Assembly: GCA_963832895.1 (NCBI GenBank)
Contig: CAWHVQ010000002.1
Location: 124,001-188,000 of the forward strand
Source: JAMXLO01 sp963832895
GTDB taxonomy: Bacteria > Pseudomonadota > Alphaproteobacteria > Acetobacterales > Acetobacteraceae
Direction of reading: 5' to 3'
Length of the DNA stretch: 64,000 bases
The translations under genes were made by a program, and so were the position numbers. A model generated the notes under the pieces. That model saw nothing but the letters and a program-made list of their open reading frames with translations, ran no database searches and was not told the origin of the DNA. Within the stretch, counting starts at the first letter, position 1; every line of letters begins with the position of its first letter. Positions 54,942 to 63,681 of this stretch are shown here, in pieces.

Positions 54942-55811
54942 ATGATGGCCATCCGCAAGCTGCTTCTGCCGTTGACGGGGACCGCCGCCGGTGAAGCGGC
55001 CCTTTCCACCTGCCTGATGATCGCCCGGTTATGGAATGCCCACGTCACGGCACTCCACGTGCGCGTCGACAGCCGTGATGTCGCGCCGCTCGCCGGCGAG
55101 GGTCTGTCCGGTGCGATGATCGAAGAAATGATGTCGGCCACCGAGAAGGAAAGCAGCGAACGCGCCCACGCGGTCCGCTCGATGTTCGACCGGTTCGTGC
55201 TGCAGCACGACGTCATCCTGTCCGAGGCGCATCCCGGCGCCGACTGCGCGACTGCCAGCTTTGCATCGGTGACCGGCCGCGAGGAGGATCTTGTCGCGCA
55301 GCAGGCGCGGCTTGCCGATCTGACCGTGGTGCCACATCCGGATGCGGGTGAGGACGTATCGTCGTCCGATGCACTGCATGCCGTGCTGTTTGATTCCGGC
55401 CGACCGGTGCTGATCGCGCCGCAGACCGCGCCGACCACGATCGGCGCGCGCGTGTGCCTCGGCTGGAACGGCACCGCCGAGTCAGCCTCCGCCGTGTACG
55501 CTGCACTGCCCTGGCTCCAGCGTGCCGAGGCGGTGCGCATTCTCTCCGCCGAAGGCTATCAGCGGCGTGGCCCTGCGGCGCCGGATCTTGCGGCTTATCT
55601 GGCGCTGCATGGTGTGCATGCCGACATCGTGATGTTCCAATCGGTGGAGAAGTCGGTTGGCGCAGGTCTGCTCAAGGCCGCACGCGACTTCGACTGCGAC
55701 CTGCTGGCTATGGGGGCCTACTCACATTCCCGTCTGCGCCAGCTCATCCTCGGCGGCGTTACACGCCATGTGCTGGAGCGCGCCTGGCTGCCGGTGATGA
55801 TGAACCGCTGA
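54942..55811 (+). CDS. Universal stress protein family
   Basis: A 289-residue protein with a degenerate N-terminal Usp domain (IRKLLLPLTGTAAGEAALSTCLMIARLW) and a fuller C-terminal one ending in LLAMGAYSHSRLRQLILGGVTRHVLERAWLPVMM, the ATP-binding loop region of Usp proteins. Tandem-domain members act in stress and hypoxia responses in other bacteria. ATG 54942 follows GCGAGGAGGCAT. A MarR gene starts four bases after its stop. Confidence 0.88.
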   Translation: MMAIRKLLLPLTGTAAGEAALSTCLMIARLWNAHVTALHVRVDSRDVAPLAGEGLSGAMIEEMMSATEKESSERAHAVRSMFDRFVLQHDVILSEAHPGADCATASFASVTGREEDLVAQQARLADLTVVPHPDAGEDVSSSDALHAVLFDSGRPVLIAPQTAPTTIGARVCLGWNGTAESASAVYAALPWLQRAEAVRILSAEGYQRRGPAAPDLAAYLALHGVHADIVMFQSVEKSVGAGLLKAARDFDCDLLAMGAYSHSRLRQLILGGVTRHVLERAWLPVMMNR

Positions 55812-55814
55812 GGC

Positions 55815-56282
55815 GTGGCCGACGCGCGCACCGCTGCGGCGCTCGATGCCTATGTGAAGCTGCTGCGCGCCGGCCGGTCGGTGCTGGCGCGGGTGGAACC
55901 CCGGCTTGCCACCGCCGGTTTGACACTGACCCAGTTCGGCGTGCTGGAAGCCATCCTGCACAAGGGACCGCTGAGCCAGCGCGAACTGAGCCGAAAAGTG
56001 CTCACCAGCGCCGGCAACATGACTGACCTTGTCGACAAGCTCGAGGCGCGTGGTTTCGTACGGCGCGCCCGCCAGAAATCAGACCGCCGCGCCGTGCATG
56101 TCGAGCTTACGCCAGCCGGAAGCGACCTGATCGGGCCGCTGTTCGCCCGCCATGCCGGCGACATTGCCGATGCGATGGCCGCGCTGAATGGCGAGGAGCT
56201 GCGGCATCTCAGCGACCTGTTGCGACGGCTAGGCCTGGCAGCCGAAAGCGAGGCCCTTGAAGCTGGCGAGGACGATCACTAG
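55815..56282 (+). CDS. MarR-family transcriptional regulator
   Basis: A 155-residue winged-helix regulator that starts with GTG. LTLTQFGVLEAILHKGPLSQRELSRKVLTSAGNMTDLVDKLEARGFVRR is the DNA-binding half, followed by KSDRRAVHVELTPAG (wing). Pairing with pirin, the next gene, is common, and such MarR proteins often control pirin in response to quinones or oxidants. A loose AGTTC...GAACT inverted repeat spans the 45-base gap. Confidence 0.88.
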   Translation: MADARTAAALDAYVKLLRAGRSVLARVEPRLATAGLTLTQFGVLEAILHKGPLSQRELSRKVLTSAGNMTDLVDKLEARGFVRRARQKSDRRAVHVELTPAGSDLIGPLFARHAGDIADAMAALNGEELRHLSDLLRRLGLAAESEALEAGEDDH

Positions 56283-56327
56283 TTCATCGCCGAACCGTTT
56301 AACATCGAACTTTTGAGGAAGATCGCA

Positions 56328-57026
56328 ATGATCCAGGTTCGACCCTTCACCGGGCTCGGCAGCTTCCGCAATGAGTGGCTGAATGCTCGGCATCACTTCA
56401 GTTTCGGGCACTACCACGACCCGGAGCGTATGGGCTTTGGCCCGCTGCGTGTCTGGAATGACGACGAGGTGGCGGCGGGCACCGGCTTTGACCCGCATCC
56501 GCACCGCGAGATGGAGATTGTCACCTACATCCGCGAGGGCGCGATCACCCACCGCGACAACCTCGGCAACGAGGGCCGGACTGCCGCGGGCGATGTGCAG
56601 GTGATGCATGCCGGGACCGGGATCGTGCATGCCGAATACAACCGCGAGTCAGGGCCGACACGGTTGTTCCAGATCTGGATACAGCCCGACCGCCACGGCG
56701 CAGCTCCCGGTTGGGCGACGCGGCAGTTCCCGAAGGAGGGCGGAATTTCGGTGCTCGCCAGCGGCCGCGCGCAGGATGCCGAAAGTGGGGCGCTGCCGCT
56801 GCACGCCGATGCCGCGGTGCTTGCGGGCTCGCTGCGCGCCGGAGAAACGGCGTCTTTGCGCCCTGCGCCGGGCCGCGGGGTCTACCTGGTCGCCGCTAGC
56901 GGATCGCTGACCGTCAACGGCACTCAGATCGGTGCGCGTGACGGCGTGGCGATCACCGGCGAGGCCGATCTCGCCATCGTCGCCACCGAGGATACCGAGC
57001 TCGTGATCGTTGACGTGGCAGACTGA
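56328..57026 (+). CDS. Pirin family protein
   Basis: A 232-residue bicupin. The N-terminal cupin has the metal ligands in DPHPHREMEIVTYIREGAITHRDNLG and VMHAGTGIVHAEYN. Bacterial pirins can act as quercetin dioxygenases or as redox-linked regulators. GAGGAAGATCGCA precedes the ATG at 56328. It is the last gene of the Usp-MarR-pirin group. Confidence 0.9.
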   Translation: MIQVRPFTGLGSFRNEWLNARHHFSFGHYHDPERMGFGPLRVWNDDEVAAGTGFDPHPHREMEIVTYIREGAITHRDNLGNEGRTAAGDVQVMHAGTGIVHAEYNRESGPTRLFQIWIQPDRHGAAPGWATRQFPKEGGISVLASGRAQDAESGALPLHADAAVLAGSLRAGETASLRPAPGRGVYLVAASGSLTVNGTQIGARDGVAITGEADLAIVATEDTELVIVDVAD

Positions 57027-57075
57027 CCCCATCCTGCGATATCCTTGGCGCTCAATACGCCGAGGAGGCTTGGTC

Positions 57076-58578
57076 GTGCGGCTTTCGCGTCTTGCTGCGC
57101 TCTGCCTGCTGCTCCTCCTGTCGAGAGCCGCATGGGCCGATGACATCGGCCCCGACCAGGCACAGGCGCTGCAGCAGCAACTGAAGGACTGGCTTGCCGG
57201 CCTGCTCGGACCGGCGGTGAAGCTGCCGGAGTTGGGCTTGCGCGTTACCGGCGAGCACGACCACTACGCCGTCACTTGGCCGATCCCGGGCCTTGCCGGT
57301 GCGCCCGACAAGGCTACGGCAACCGCGAATCTGCGGCCTCTGGACGGCGGTCGCTGGTCGGTCGACGAAATGAAGGTGCCGCCTTCCGGAAACTTCACCG
57401 TCACGATTCCGGAGACCGGCGAGGCTGGGAAGAGCCCCCCGTTGGACGTGCAGTTCAGCATCGGCCACCAGGATACGCACGGCGTGATCGATCCCGGCCT
57501 GACCACCGCGTCCAAACTGCATACCGAGCTGGGCGATGTGGTCGTTACCTCGGACAGCGCGAAGCAGCACCAGGAACAGCACATTGACCGCTATCTGGTG
57601 GACACCAGCCTGACACCGGCCCAGAGCGGTCGGCTCGATCTCAGCATGGATGCGTCGGCCGGTGGCTGGAAGTCAGCAACGCAGATCAACGGTGGCACGC
57701 CGATGGCGATCGGCATCCAGACCATGCGGGCGGTCGGCCAGGTCAACGGCGTGAACCGTGACCGTTTCGCCGAGTTGCTTGCCGCCACCGGCGGCTTTAT
57801 CGGCAGTCTGCCACCTGATATCGCGACCAGGGGTGAAAAACTCGATCTCCCCGCGCCCGTTCGAGCGCAGTTGCGTCTCATGGTCGAGTCTCTGCAGGAC
57901 ATGTTGACCAGCGTGAACCTCGAGGAAACTGTGGACGGGCTGCAGGTCGAGCTCGCTGGCACGGGCGGACTATCGATCAAGCACTTGCTGCTCGGGTTTG
58001 GCGGCGAGGCACCCGAGGGGCGACTGCACGCCTGGATCGAACTCGGCCTCGATGAGCTGGCCAGCCCAAGCCTGCCGCCAAAGATTGCGACCTATCTCCC
58101 CCACCACGTGGAGCTCAAGCCGAGCTTGTCAGGCATTCCGACCGCCGATCTGCATAAACTGGCCATGGATGCGACCGAGGCGGGCGCGGACAGCAGCACC
58201 CTCGCGCCAGACATTGCCGCGATCCTTTCGCACGGCGGAGCCGAGCTCGGCGTTGAGACGCTGTCGTTCGACCTGGGACCGGCGAAGGTGACCGGGACCG
58301 GCCGCGTCACGATCACCTCGCCGGGGGCATGGCACGGCGAGGCGCATCTGGCCGCGACCGGGTTCGACGAACTGGCTACTCAGGCGCGCACCAACCCGGA
58401 CCTTCAGCAGGCTCTGCCGGCACTGGTCATGTTGCGCGGGCTGGCCAAGCCGGACGGCGAGCGGCTGGTGTGGGACATCGTGAGCGACGGTCCGTCAGTG
58501 AAGGTGAACGGGCTGGATCTTTCGCAATTGGGCGGCGAGAAGCCCAAAGGGAAGCCCGGTCAGCGGCCGAGCCGATAG
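57076..58578 (+). CDS. DUF2125 exported protein
   Basis: A 500-residue protein with a signal peptide (RLSRLAALCLLLLLSRAAWA). The long body, rich in beta-type stretches such as LRVTGEHDHYAVTWPIPGL, fits DUF2125, an alphaproteobacterial periplasmic family of unknown function, distantly similar to AsmA-type proteins. GTG 57076 has GAGGAGG upstream; an earlier ATG would spoil the signal. Its last 19 bases overlap the convergent methyltransferase gene. Confidence 0.8.
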   Translation: MRLSRLAALCLLLLLSRAAWADDIGPDQAQALQQQLKDWLAGLLGPAVKLPELGLRVTGEHDHYAVTWPIPGLAGAPDKATATANLRPLDGGRWSVDEMKVPPSGNFTVTIPETGEAGKSPPLDVQFSIGHQDTHGVIDPGLTTASKLHTELGDVVVTSDSAKQHQEQHIDRYLVDTSLTPAQSGRLDLSMDASAGGWKSATQINGGTPMAIGIQTMRAVGQVNGVNRDRFAELLAATGGFIGSLPPDIATRGEKLDLPAPVRAQLRLMVESLQDMLTSVNLEETVDGLQVELAGTGGLSIKHLLLGFGGEAPEGRLHAWIELGLDELASPSLPPKIATYLPHHVELKPSLSGIPTADLHKLAMDATEAGADSSTLAPDIAAILSHGGAELGVETLSFDLGPAKVTGTGRVTITSPGAWHGEAHLAATGFDELATQARTNPDLQQALPALVMLRGLAKPDGERLVWDIVSDGPSVKVNGLDLSQLGGEKPKGKPGQRPSR

Positions 58579-59213
58579 AGCGTGACCTGCCGCTCGGTCC
58601 GATCCTCCAGTTCGAGGCTGGTCGGCACGCGATAGCGTGCGAAGGCGGTGAGACCATCGCGCGGCAGGTAGGCGCGACCGGGATCGGCGATCCACACCTC
58701 GGCATGGGCGACCATACGGCGCAGCCAGGGCAGGATATGCTCGGTCATCGGCGCCTCGTAGCAGACATCGCCGCATAGGATGAGGTCCCAGCGGCCGTCG
58801 GAACCGACCATATCGGCGTCCGACAGATTGACTTCGACAGCGTTCGCCGCCGCATTCAGCGCTATCGCGGCACGCGCCAGCGGGTCGATTTCGGCCGCGT
58901 CGACCGATGCCGCGCCAGCCAGCGCGCAGGCAATGGCAGCGATGCCGCAGCCTGCAGCGAAGTCGAGCACACGCCGGCCGGCAATGCTTGAGGGTTGGTC
59001 GAGCACGTGGCGCGCCAGCGCCTGGCCGCCCGGCCAGGCGAACGCCCAGAACGGCGGTTCGATGTTGTGTTCGGCCAGCCACACCTCGGTGGCCTGCCAG
59101 ATCGGGGTGATCTCGCTGGCCAGGTACAGGGTGATCTCGGGGACCAGCGGCGCCTGACCCTGTCTGGTGTGTTCGCGCACAAAGCCCGGCCCGTCTCGCG
59201 AAGGGAGGTTCAC
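58560..59213 (-). CDS. METTL20-like protein methyltransferase (ETF-beta/L7-L12 type)
   Basis: A 217-residue class I methyltransferase. It has WAFAWPGGQALARHVLD in front of the SAM motif VLDFAAGCGIAAIACALAGA, then AAEIDPLARAAIALNAAANAV and LILCGDVCYEAPM. This order is that of METTL20; its bacterial form methylates lysines in ETF-beta and ribosomal protein L7/L12. I start at GTG 59213, because the longer open frame runs into the promoter region. It diverges from the PadR gene across a large palindrome. Confidence 0.78.
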   Translation of the reverse strand: MNLPSRDGPGFVREHTRQGQAPLVPEITLYLASEITPIWQATEVWLAEHNIEPPFWAFAWPGGQALARHVLDQPSSIAGRRVLDFAAGCGIAAIACALAGAASVDAAEIDPLARAAIALNAAANAVEVNLSDADMVGSDGRWDLILCGDVCYEAPMTEHILPWLRRMVAHAEVWIADPGRAYLPRDGLTAFARYRVPTSLELEDRTERQVTLYRLGR

Positions 59214-59300
59214 CTCGGGTCTGGCGACGCCGTCATAGGGCGCTTGGTCGCATGCAGTCTGTCCACAATGCCAGTATTTAGTTCTGCGCCCCCTTGCATT

Positions 59301-59348
59301 CGAGTGTATCGAGATATATCTTATATCCGTTATATCGAAATACACTCG
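59301..59348. promoter_or_regulatory. 48-bp imperfect palindrome, probable PadR operator
   Basis: The arms CGAGTGTATCGAGATATA and TATATCGAAATACACTCG match in 15 of 18 positions when inverted. The centre holds further TATATC copies, three in all. It lies just before the His-rich PadR regulator's start (59357) and in front of the divergent methyltransferase. It is strikingly AT-rich for this genome, as expected for a promoter and operator. Confidence 0.7.
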
Positions 59349-59356
59349 GAGATCGA

Positions 59357-59950
59357 ATGTTCCACAGACACTCCCATGGCCAACACTCCCACGATGGGCC
59401 AGGCCGACGCTTCGCCCGTGAAGATCATCACGACGACGGTCGCTCCGGCGGACATGGTCGGCACCGTCGCAGCGGCGGCCGTTCCGGGCTCGGCCGCTTC
59501 TTTGCCCATGGCGACCTTCGCCTGGTCATCCTCCACCTCATCGCGGAGAAGCCGAGGCACGGTTATGAGCTGATCAAGGCGATCGAGGAGCAGGTCGGCG
59601 GCGCCTACAGCCCAAGCCCGGGCGTGATCTATCCTACGCTGACGCTGCTTGAGGAACTCGGTCAGGTGACGGTCAGCACCGGCGAGGGTGGCAAGAAGCT
59701 CCACGCCATCACGCCAGACGGACAGGATCATCTTGCCGCCTACCGGCCTGCCGTGGATGCCCTCCTTGCCCGCATGGCCGAGGCCAACCGCGCGCAGGGC
59801 GGCGGTCCTGCGCCACAGATCCTGCGCGCGATGGAAAATCTGCGGCTCGCGCTGCGACTACGCATTTCGCGGGGTCCGTTGAGCGAGGAGCAGATCAACA
59901 ACGTGGCCGCCGCGCTCGACGCCGCTGCCACCAGCGTAGAGCGCACCTGA
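59357..59950 (+). CDS. PadR-family regulator with His-rich N-terminus (YqjI-like)
   Basis: A 197-residue regulator. The first 50 residues are full of His, Asp and Arg (HRHSHGQHSHDG, REDHHDDGRSGGHGRHRR), followed by a PadR winged helix (LRLVILHLIAEKPRHGYELIKAIEEQVGGAYSPSPGVIYPTLTLLEELGQ). This layout matches E. coli YqjI, a nickel-responsive repressor. It suggests metal sensing here, although no ferric reductase (yqjH) lies nearby. It probably represses itself through the palindrome upstream. Confidence 0.85.
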   Translation: MFHRHSHGQHSHDGPGRRFAREDHHDDGRSGGHGRHRRSGGRSGLGRFFAHGDLRLVILHLIAEKPRHGYELIKAIEEQVGGAYSPSPGVIYPTLTLLEELGQVTVSTGEGGKKLHAITPDGQDHLAAYRPAVDALLARMAEANRAQGGGPAPQILRAMENLRLALRLRISRGPLSEEQINNVAAALDAAATSVERT

Positions 59951-59997
59951 CGGCCAGACCGCGGCGATACCCTGATGATCTTTCGCAGGAGAAATCC

Positions 59998-60514
59998 ATG
60001 ACAGCTCTGGTTGAATCAGCAACCGAGGCGCAGATGCCTCGCGGCCTGAACCACGTTGTGCTCAACGTCCGCGACCTCGATGAGTTCACATCGATTTTGG
60101 ACCGAACTTCTCGGCTTCCGGCACGTCGGGACTCTGCGTCGGGCCGGCCCGGACGGCAAACCGCGTGCGCGGATGCGCTTCTACAGCGGCGAGCGTGATG
60201 GCACGCTGCGGCACCACGACATAGCGCTGGTCGAACGAATGCAGCCGGGCGATGTCTCTGAGCGTCCTCAGGCGCTGAACCACGTCGCCATCGAATACGC
60301 GACGCAGGAGGCATGGCAGAAGCAGATCGCCTTCCTAACCGCACGCGGCCTGACGCTTTACGGGAGGGTGGATCGTGGCGTCACCCAAAGCATTCATCTG
60401 ACCGATCCGGACGGCACCGCGGTAGAGCTCGTCCACGAACTGCCGCGCGGGCTGTGGGAGGGCGACATCGACGCTGCCTTGAACCGGGCGGTCGAGCGAC
60501 CGATCGGCGAATGA
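59998..60514 (+). pseudogene. VOC-family (glyoxalase-like) protein with a frameshift
   Basis: The start has CAGGAGAAATCC before ATG. The first frame reads MPRGLNHVVLNVRDLDE and then breaks near 60085, where one T too many (GAGTTCACA) shifts it. The second frame continues SHRFWTELLGFRHVGTLRRAG to 60514, with metal-site stretches LNHVAIEYAT and DPDGTAVELVHE. Without the extra T the product is an ordinary VOC-type metalloprotein of about 171 residues. It is either broken or a base-calling error. Confidence 0.82.
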
Positions 60515-60565
60515 CGCCAGTGGTTTCCCGCGAAACTGCCCGACGGGCGGCAGCGACGCGGGATC

Positions 60566-61465
60566 TCACACCCAGCCAAGGAGGATCGCCGCCGCGACGG
60601 CCAGCCCGACCTCGCGGTTCGCTTTGAACAGCCGCAGGCACAGCGCCGGATCGTCGATGTCAAGTGCCACGACCTGCCGTGCCAGCAGCACTGCGGGCAG
60701 CGCCAGCGCGGGATAGAACCAGCCGCCGATCCCGGTGAGCCAGCCCGCCAGCACCAGGAACAGCACCGCGCCGCCATAGCAGGTGGCAAGGAAAAGTGAG
60801 GTCCGCTGGCCGAACAGCCGGGCGGTCGATTTCACCCCGACAAGCGCGTCGTCCTCGCGGTCCTGGTGGGCATAGATCGTGTCGAATCCCAAATCCCACA
60901 GGATCGCCGCGGCGTAGAGCGCAGCCCAGGTCGCGTCCAGCCGCCCCGCCCCGGCGGCGTAGCCGAGCGGCGCGCCGAAGCCGAAGGTGAAGCCCATCAT
61001 AAGCTGAGGCCACCAGGTCACCCGCTTGGCCAAAGGATACAGCCCCACCAGCACCAGCGAGGCCACGCCCAGCACCTGGGCCAGCAGGTTCAGTTGCAGC
61101 AGGATCGCCAGCCCCACCAGCAGCAGCACGGCCAGGAACACCAGCGCCTCGCGGGGGCGGATGGCGCCGGAGGCCAACGGCCGGCCGGCGGTCCGTGCCA
61201 CCATCCGATCAATATCGCGGTCCCACAGGTCGTTCACGACGCAGCCGGCGGCTCGCATCACCAAGGCACCGATCGCGAACAGCACGATCAGGCGCGCCGC
61301 CTGGTGCAGCGGGGCGTCGGACAGCAGAATCCCCCACAGACCCGGCAGGAAGAGCAGCCACACCCCAATCGGGCGATCGACCCGCGCCAGCAGGAGATAG
61401 GGCAGCCATTGCCGCGGCAGTCGCGCCACCCATCCGGTTGCCGCGATGTCGGTGTGTGCCTGCAT
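60566..61465 (-). CDS. ubiA: 4-hydroxybenzoate polyprenyltransferase
   Basis: A 299-residue membrane prenyltransferase of ubiquinone synthesis with about nine helices. The two Asp-rich motifs are NDLWDRDIDRMVART and YAHQDREDDALVG, which bind the Mg-diphosphate of the prenyl donor. ATG 61465 is preferred; an ATG at 61489 would overlap the divergent rsmE start. The length is normal. Confidence 0.94.
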   Translation of the reverse strand: MQAHTDIAATGWVARLPRQWLPYLLLARVDRPIGVWLLFLPGLWGILLSDAPLHQAARLIVLFAIGALVMRAAGCVVNDLWDRDIDRMVARTAGRPLASGAIRPREALVFLAVLLLVGLAILLQLNLLAQVLGVASLVLVGLYPLAKRVTWWPQLMMGFTFGFGAPLGYAAGAGRLDATWAALYAAAILWDLGFDTIYAHQDREDDALVGVKSTARLFGQRTSLFLATCYGGAVLFLVLAGWLTGIGGWFYPALALPAVLLARQVVALDIDDPALCLRLFKANREVGLAVAAAILLGWV

Positions 61466-61487
61466 GGATGCTAATGTGGCCGCCGGC

Positions 61488-62195
61488 ATGACCGGGTCAA
61501 TCCGCCTTCACGTCGCGGCAGCTCTGGCCGAGGGCGAGACCATCGCCGTCACGGCGGCACAGGCGCATTATCTTGCGCACGTCATGCGGCGCGGGCCTGG
61601 CGATATGCTACGGCTGTTCAATGGCCGCGACGGCGAATTTGCTGCCCGTATCGAGACCGTCCGGCGCGAGCGCGCCACTCTGCGGGTCGAGCACCGGACA
61701 CACGCTCAGATCCAAGGTCCCGATCTGTGGCTGGCATTCGCGCTGCTCAAGCGCGACGCCACCGACCTCGTCGTTCAGAAGGCGACCGAACTCGGCGTCG
61801 CCGCGTTGCACCCCGTCCTCACCGAACGCGTCAATGCACATCGGATGAATGCGGATCGCCTGACGGCCATCGCCGTCGAGGCGGCCGAGCAGTCCGAGCG
61901 CCTGACCGTACCGGACCTTCATCCGCCGCAGCCGCTCGCGGCGCTGCTGTCCAACTGGCCACGCGACAGGCGCCTGTTCGCCGCGGTCGAACGCAGCCAT
62001 GAGCCGCTCCTCTCCCCGACGGAGGGGGCACGCGCGCTCCTCGTCGGTCCGGAAGGCGGATTCACACCGACGGAGCTTGAAGCGCTGCGCGCGCATCCCT
62101 TTGTAGCGCCTGTATCGCTGGGGCCGCGCATCCTTCGTGCCGATACGGCCTGTATCGCGGGCCTGGCATTGTTGCAGGGGGTGGACTGCCGCTAA
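61488..62195 (+). CDS. rsmE: 16S rRNA m3U1498 methyltransferase
   Basis: A 235-residue SPOUT-class methyltransferase. The N-terminal PUA-like part has AAQAHYLAHVMRRGPGDMLRLFNGRDGEF; the knot has LLVGPEGGFTPTELEAL and SLGPRILRADTACIAGLALLQ. The order ubiA / rsmE / gshA is common in alphaproteobacteria as I recall. The gap to the divergent ubiA start is only 22 bases. Confidence 0.94.
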   Translation: MTGSIRLHVAAALAEGETIAVTAAQAHYLAHVMRRGPGDMLRLFNGRDGEFAARIETVRRERATLRVEHRTHAQIQGPDLWLAFALLKRDATDLVVQKATELGVAALHPVLTERVNAHRMNADRLTAIAVEAAEQSERLTVPDLHPPQPLAALLSNWPRDRRLFAAVERSHEPLLSPTEGARALLVGPEGGFTPTELEALRAHPFVAPVSLGPRILRADTACIAGLALLQGVDCR

Positions 62196-62229
62196 TACCA
62201 TAACGCGAACCCACACGCCTGGGAGCAGT

Positions 62230-63609
62230 ATGTCCAATCCCGGAGACGCCGACTCGACGCCGGTCACCTCGGTGCAGCAACTGGCGGATTATATTGCCGC
62301 CGGATGTAAGCCGATGGAACGCTTCCGCATCGGCACCGAGCACGAAAAATTCGGCTTCCGCATCGGTGATCTCACGGCTCCGCCTTACCAGCCGGCGGAC
62401 GGTCAGCCTGGCGCGATCCGCGAGTTGTTGGAGGGCCTTCAGCGCTTCGGCGGCACGCCGATCACCGACACCGGCAACCTCATCGGCCTGAAGCAGGGCG
62501 ACGCGGCGGTTTCGCTGGAACCCGCCGGCCAACTGGAACTTTCCGGCGCGCCGGTGGAAACGTTGCACGAGACCATGGCCGAGCTCGGGGAGCACTACGA
62601 ACAGGTGCGCAGCGTGTCGCGCGATCTGCAAATCGGCTTCCTGCCGCTCGGATTTCACCCGATCGCGACACGCGAGCAGATGCCGTGGATGCCGAAATCG
62701 CGCTATGCGATCATGCGGCGCTACATGCCGAAGGTCGGCACGCGCGGCCTCGATATGATGACGCGCACGTGTACTGTGCAGGTCAATCTCGACTACTCGT
62801 CCGAGCAGGACATGCTGCGCAAGCTGCGTGTGTCGCTGTTGCTGCAACCGTTGGCCACCGCGCTGTTTGCCAACTCGCCGTTCTCTGAAGGCCGGCCGAA
62901 CGGCTTTTTGTCGTATCGGGCCCATGTATGGACCGACACCGACAACCAGCGCTCCGGCATACCGCGCGTGATGTTCGAACCCGGCTTCGGCTTCGAACGC
63001 TACGTCGAGTGGCTGGTCGACCAGGTGCCGATGTATTTCGTTTATCGCGACGGCTCATATATCGACGTGGCCGGCGCGTCGTTCCGGGACTTCATGAACG
63101 GCCGGCTGCACAACGTCGCGGGCACGATCGCCTCCGTGGGCGATTTCGCCGACCACGTCACGACGGTGTTCACCGACGTGCGGATCAAGCGCTTTCTGGA
63201 GATGCGCGGAGCGGATGCCGGCCGCGCCGATATGATGGTGGCGCAGTCGGCGCTCTGGGTTGGCGTGCTCTATGACGAAGCCGCGCTCGCCGCGGTTGAG
63301 ACGCTGCTGCGCGACGCGACCTGGGAGGACGCGGTAGCCTTGCGGGAGGCGGTGCCACGCGAGGGCCTGGCTGCTCCGTGGCGCGGCGGCAGTTTTCGTG
63401 ACCTTGCCCGCGAGGTCGTCGCCATCGCCCGGGACGGGTTGCGCAGCCGAGCGCGTTGCAACGTTGCGGGGCTGGACGAATCGGTCTATCTCGCTCCACT
63501 AGAAGCGATTGTGGCTGGCGAACCGACACAGGCAGAACATTGGCTGGCGTGCTATCGCCAGTCGTGGCAGGGTAACGTCCGGCGAATTTTCGGGGAGGCA
63601 GCGATTTGA
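62230..63609 (+). CDS. gshA: Glutamate-cysteine ligase (alphaproteobacterial/plant type)
   Basis: A 459-residue ligase for the first step of glutathione synthesis. It belongs to the plant/alphaproteobacterial class: FRIGTEHEKFGFR near the N-terminus, QVNLDYSSEQDMLRKLRVSLLLQPL and YRAHVWTDTDNQRSG. ATG 62230 gives the family start, 34 bases after rsmE. Glutathione fits the Atm1-type exporter found earlier in the window. Confidence 0.94.
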   Translation: MSNPGDADSTPVTSVQQLADYIAAGCKPMERFRIGTEHEKFGFRIGDLTAPPYQPADGQPGAIRELLEGLQRFGGTPITDTGNLIGLKQGDAAVSLEPAGQLELSGAPVETLHETMAELGEHYEQVRSVSRDLQIGFLPLGFHPIATREQMPWMPKSRYAIMRRYMPKVGTRGLDMMTRTCTVQVNLDYSSEQDMLRKLRVSLLLQPLATALFANSPFSEGRPNGFLSYRAHVWTDTDNQRSGIPRVMFEPGFGFERYVEWLVDQVPMYFVYRDGSYIDVAGASFRDFMNGRLHNVAGTIASVGDFADHVTTVFTDVRIKRFLEMRGADAGRADMMVAQSALWVGVLYDEAALAAVETLLRDATWEDAVALREAVPREGLAAPWRGGSFRDLAREVVAIARDGLRSRARCNVAGLDESVYLAPLEAIVAGEPTQAEHWLACYRQSWQGNVRRIFGEAAI

Positions 63610-63681
63610 AAGGGGCCTGTAAGCCTGTCCATGCTGAAGCCCCGGGCTTGGGTAGTTGAACCTCGCACGAATGACGCAATG

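Noticed and set aside
63641..63653. AAGCCCCGGGCTT as a terminator after gshA
   Set aside because: The loop would be one base, so a stable hairpin is unlikely and no T-run follows.
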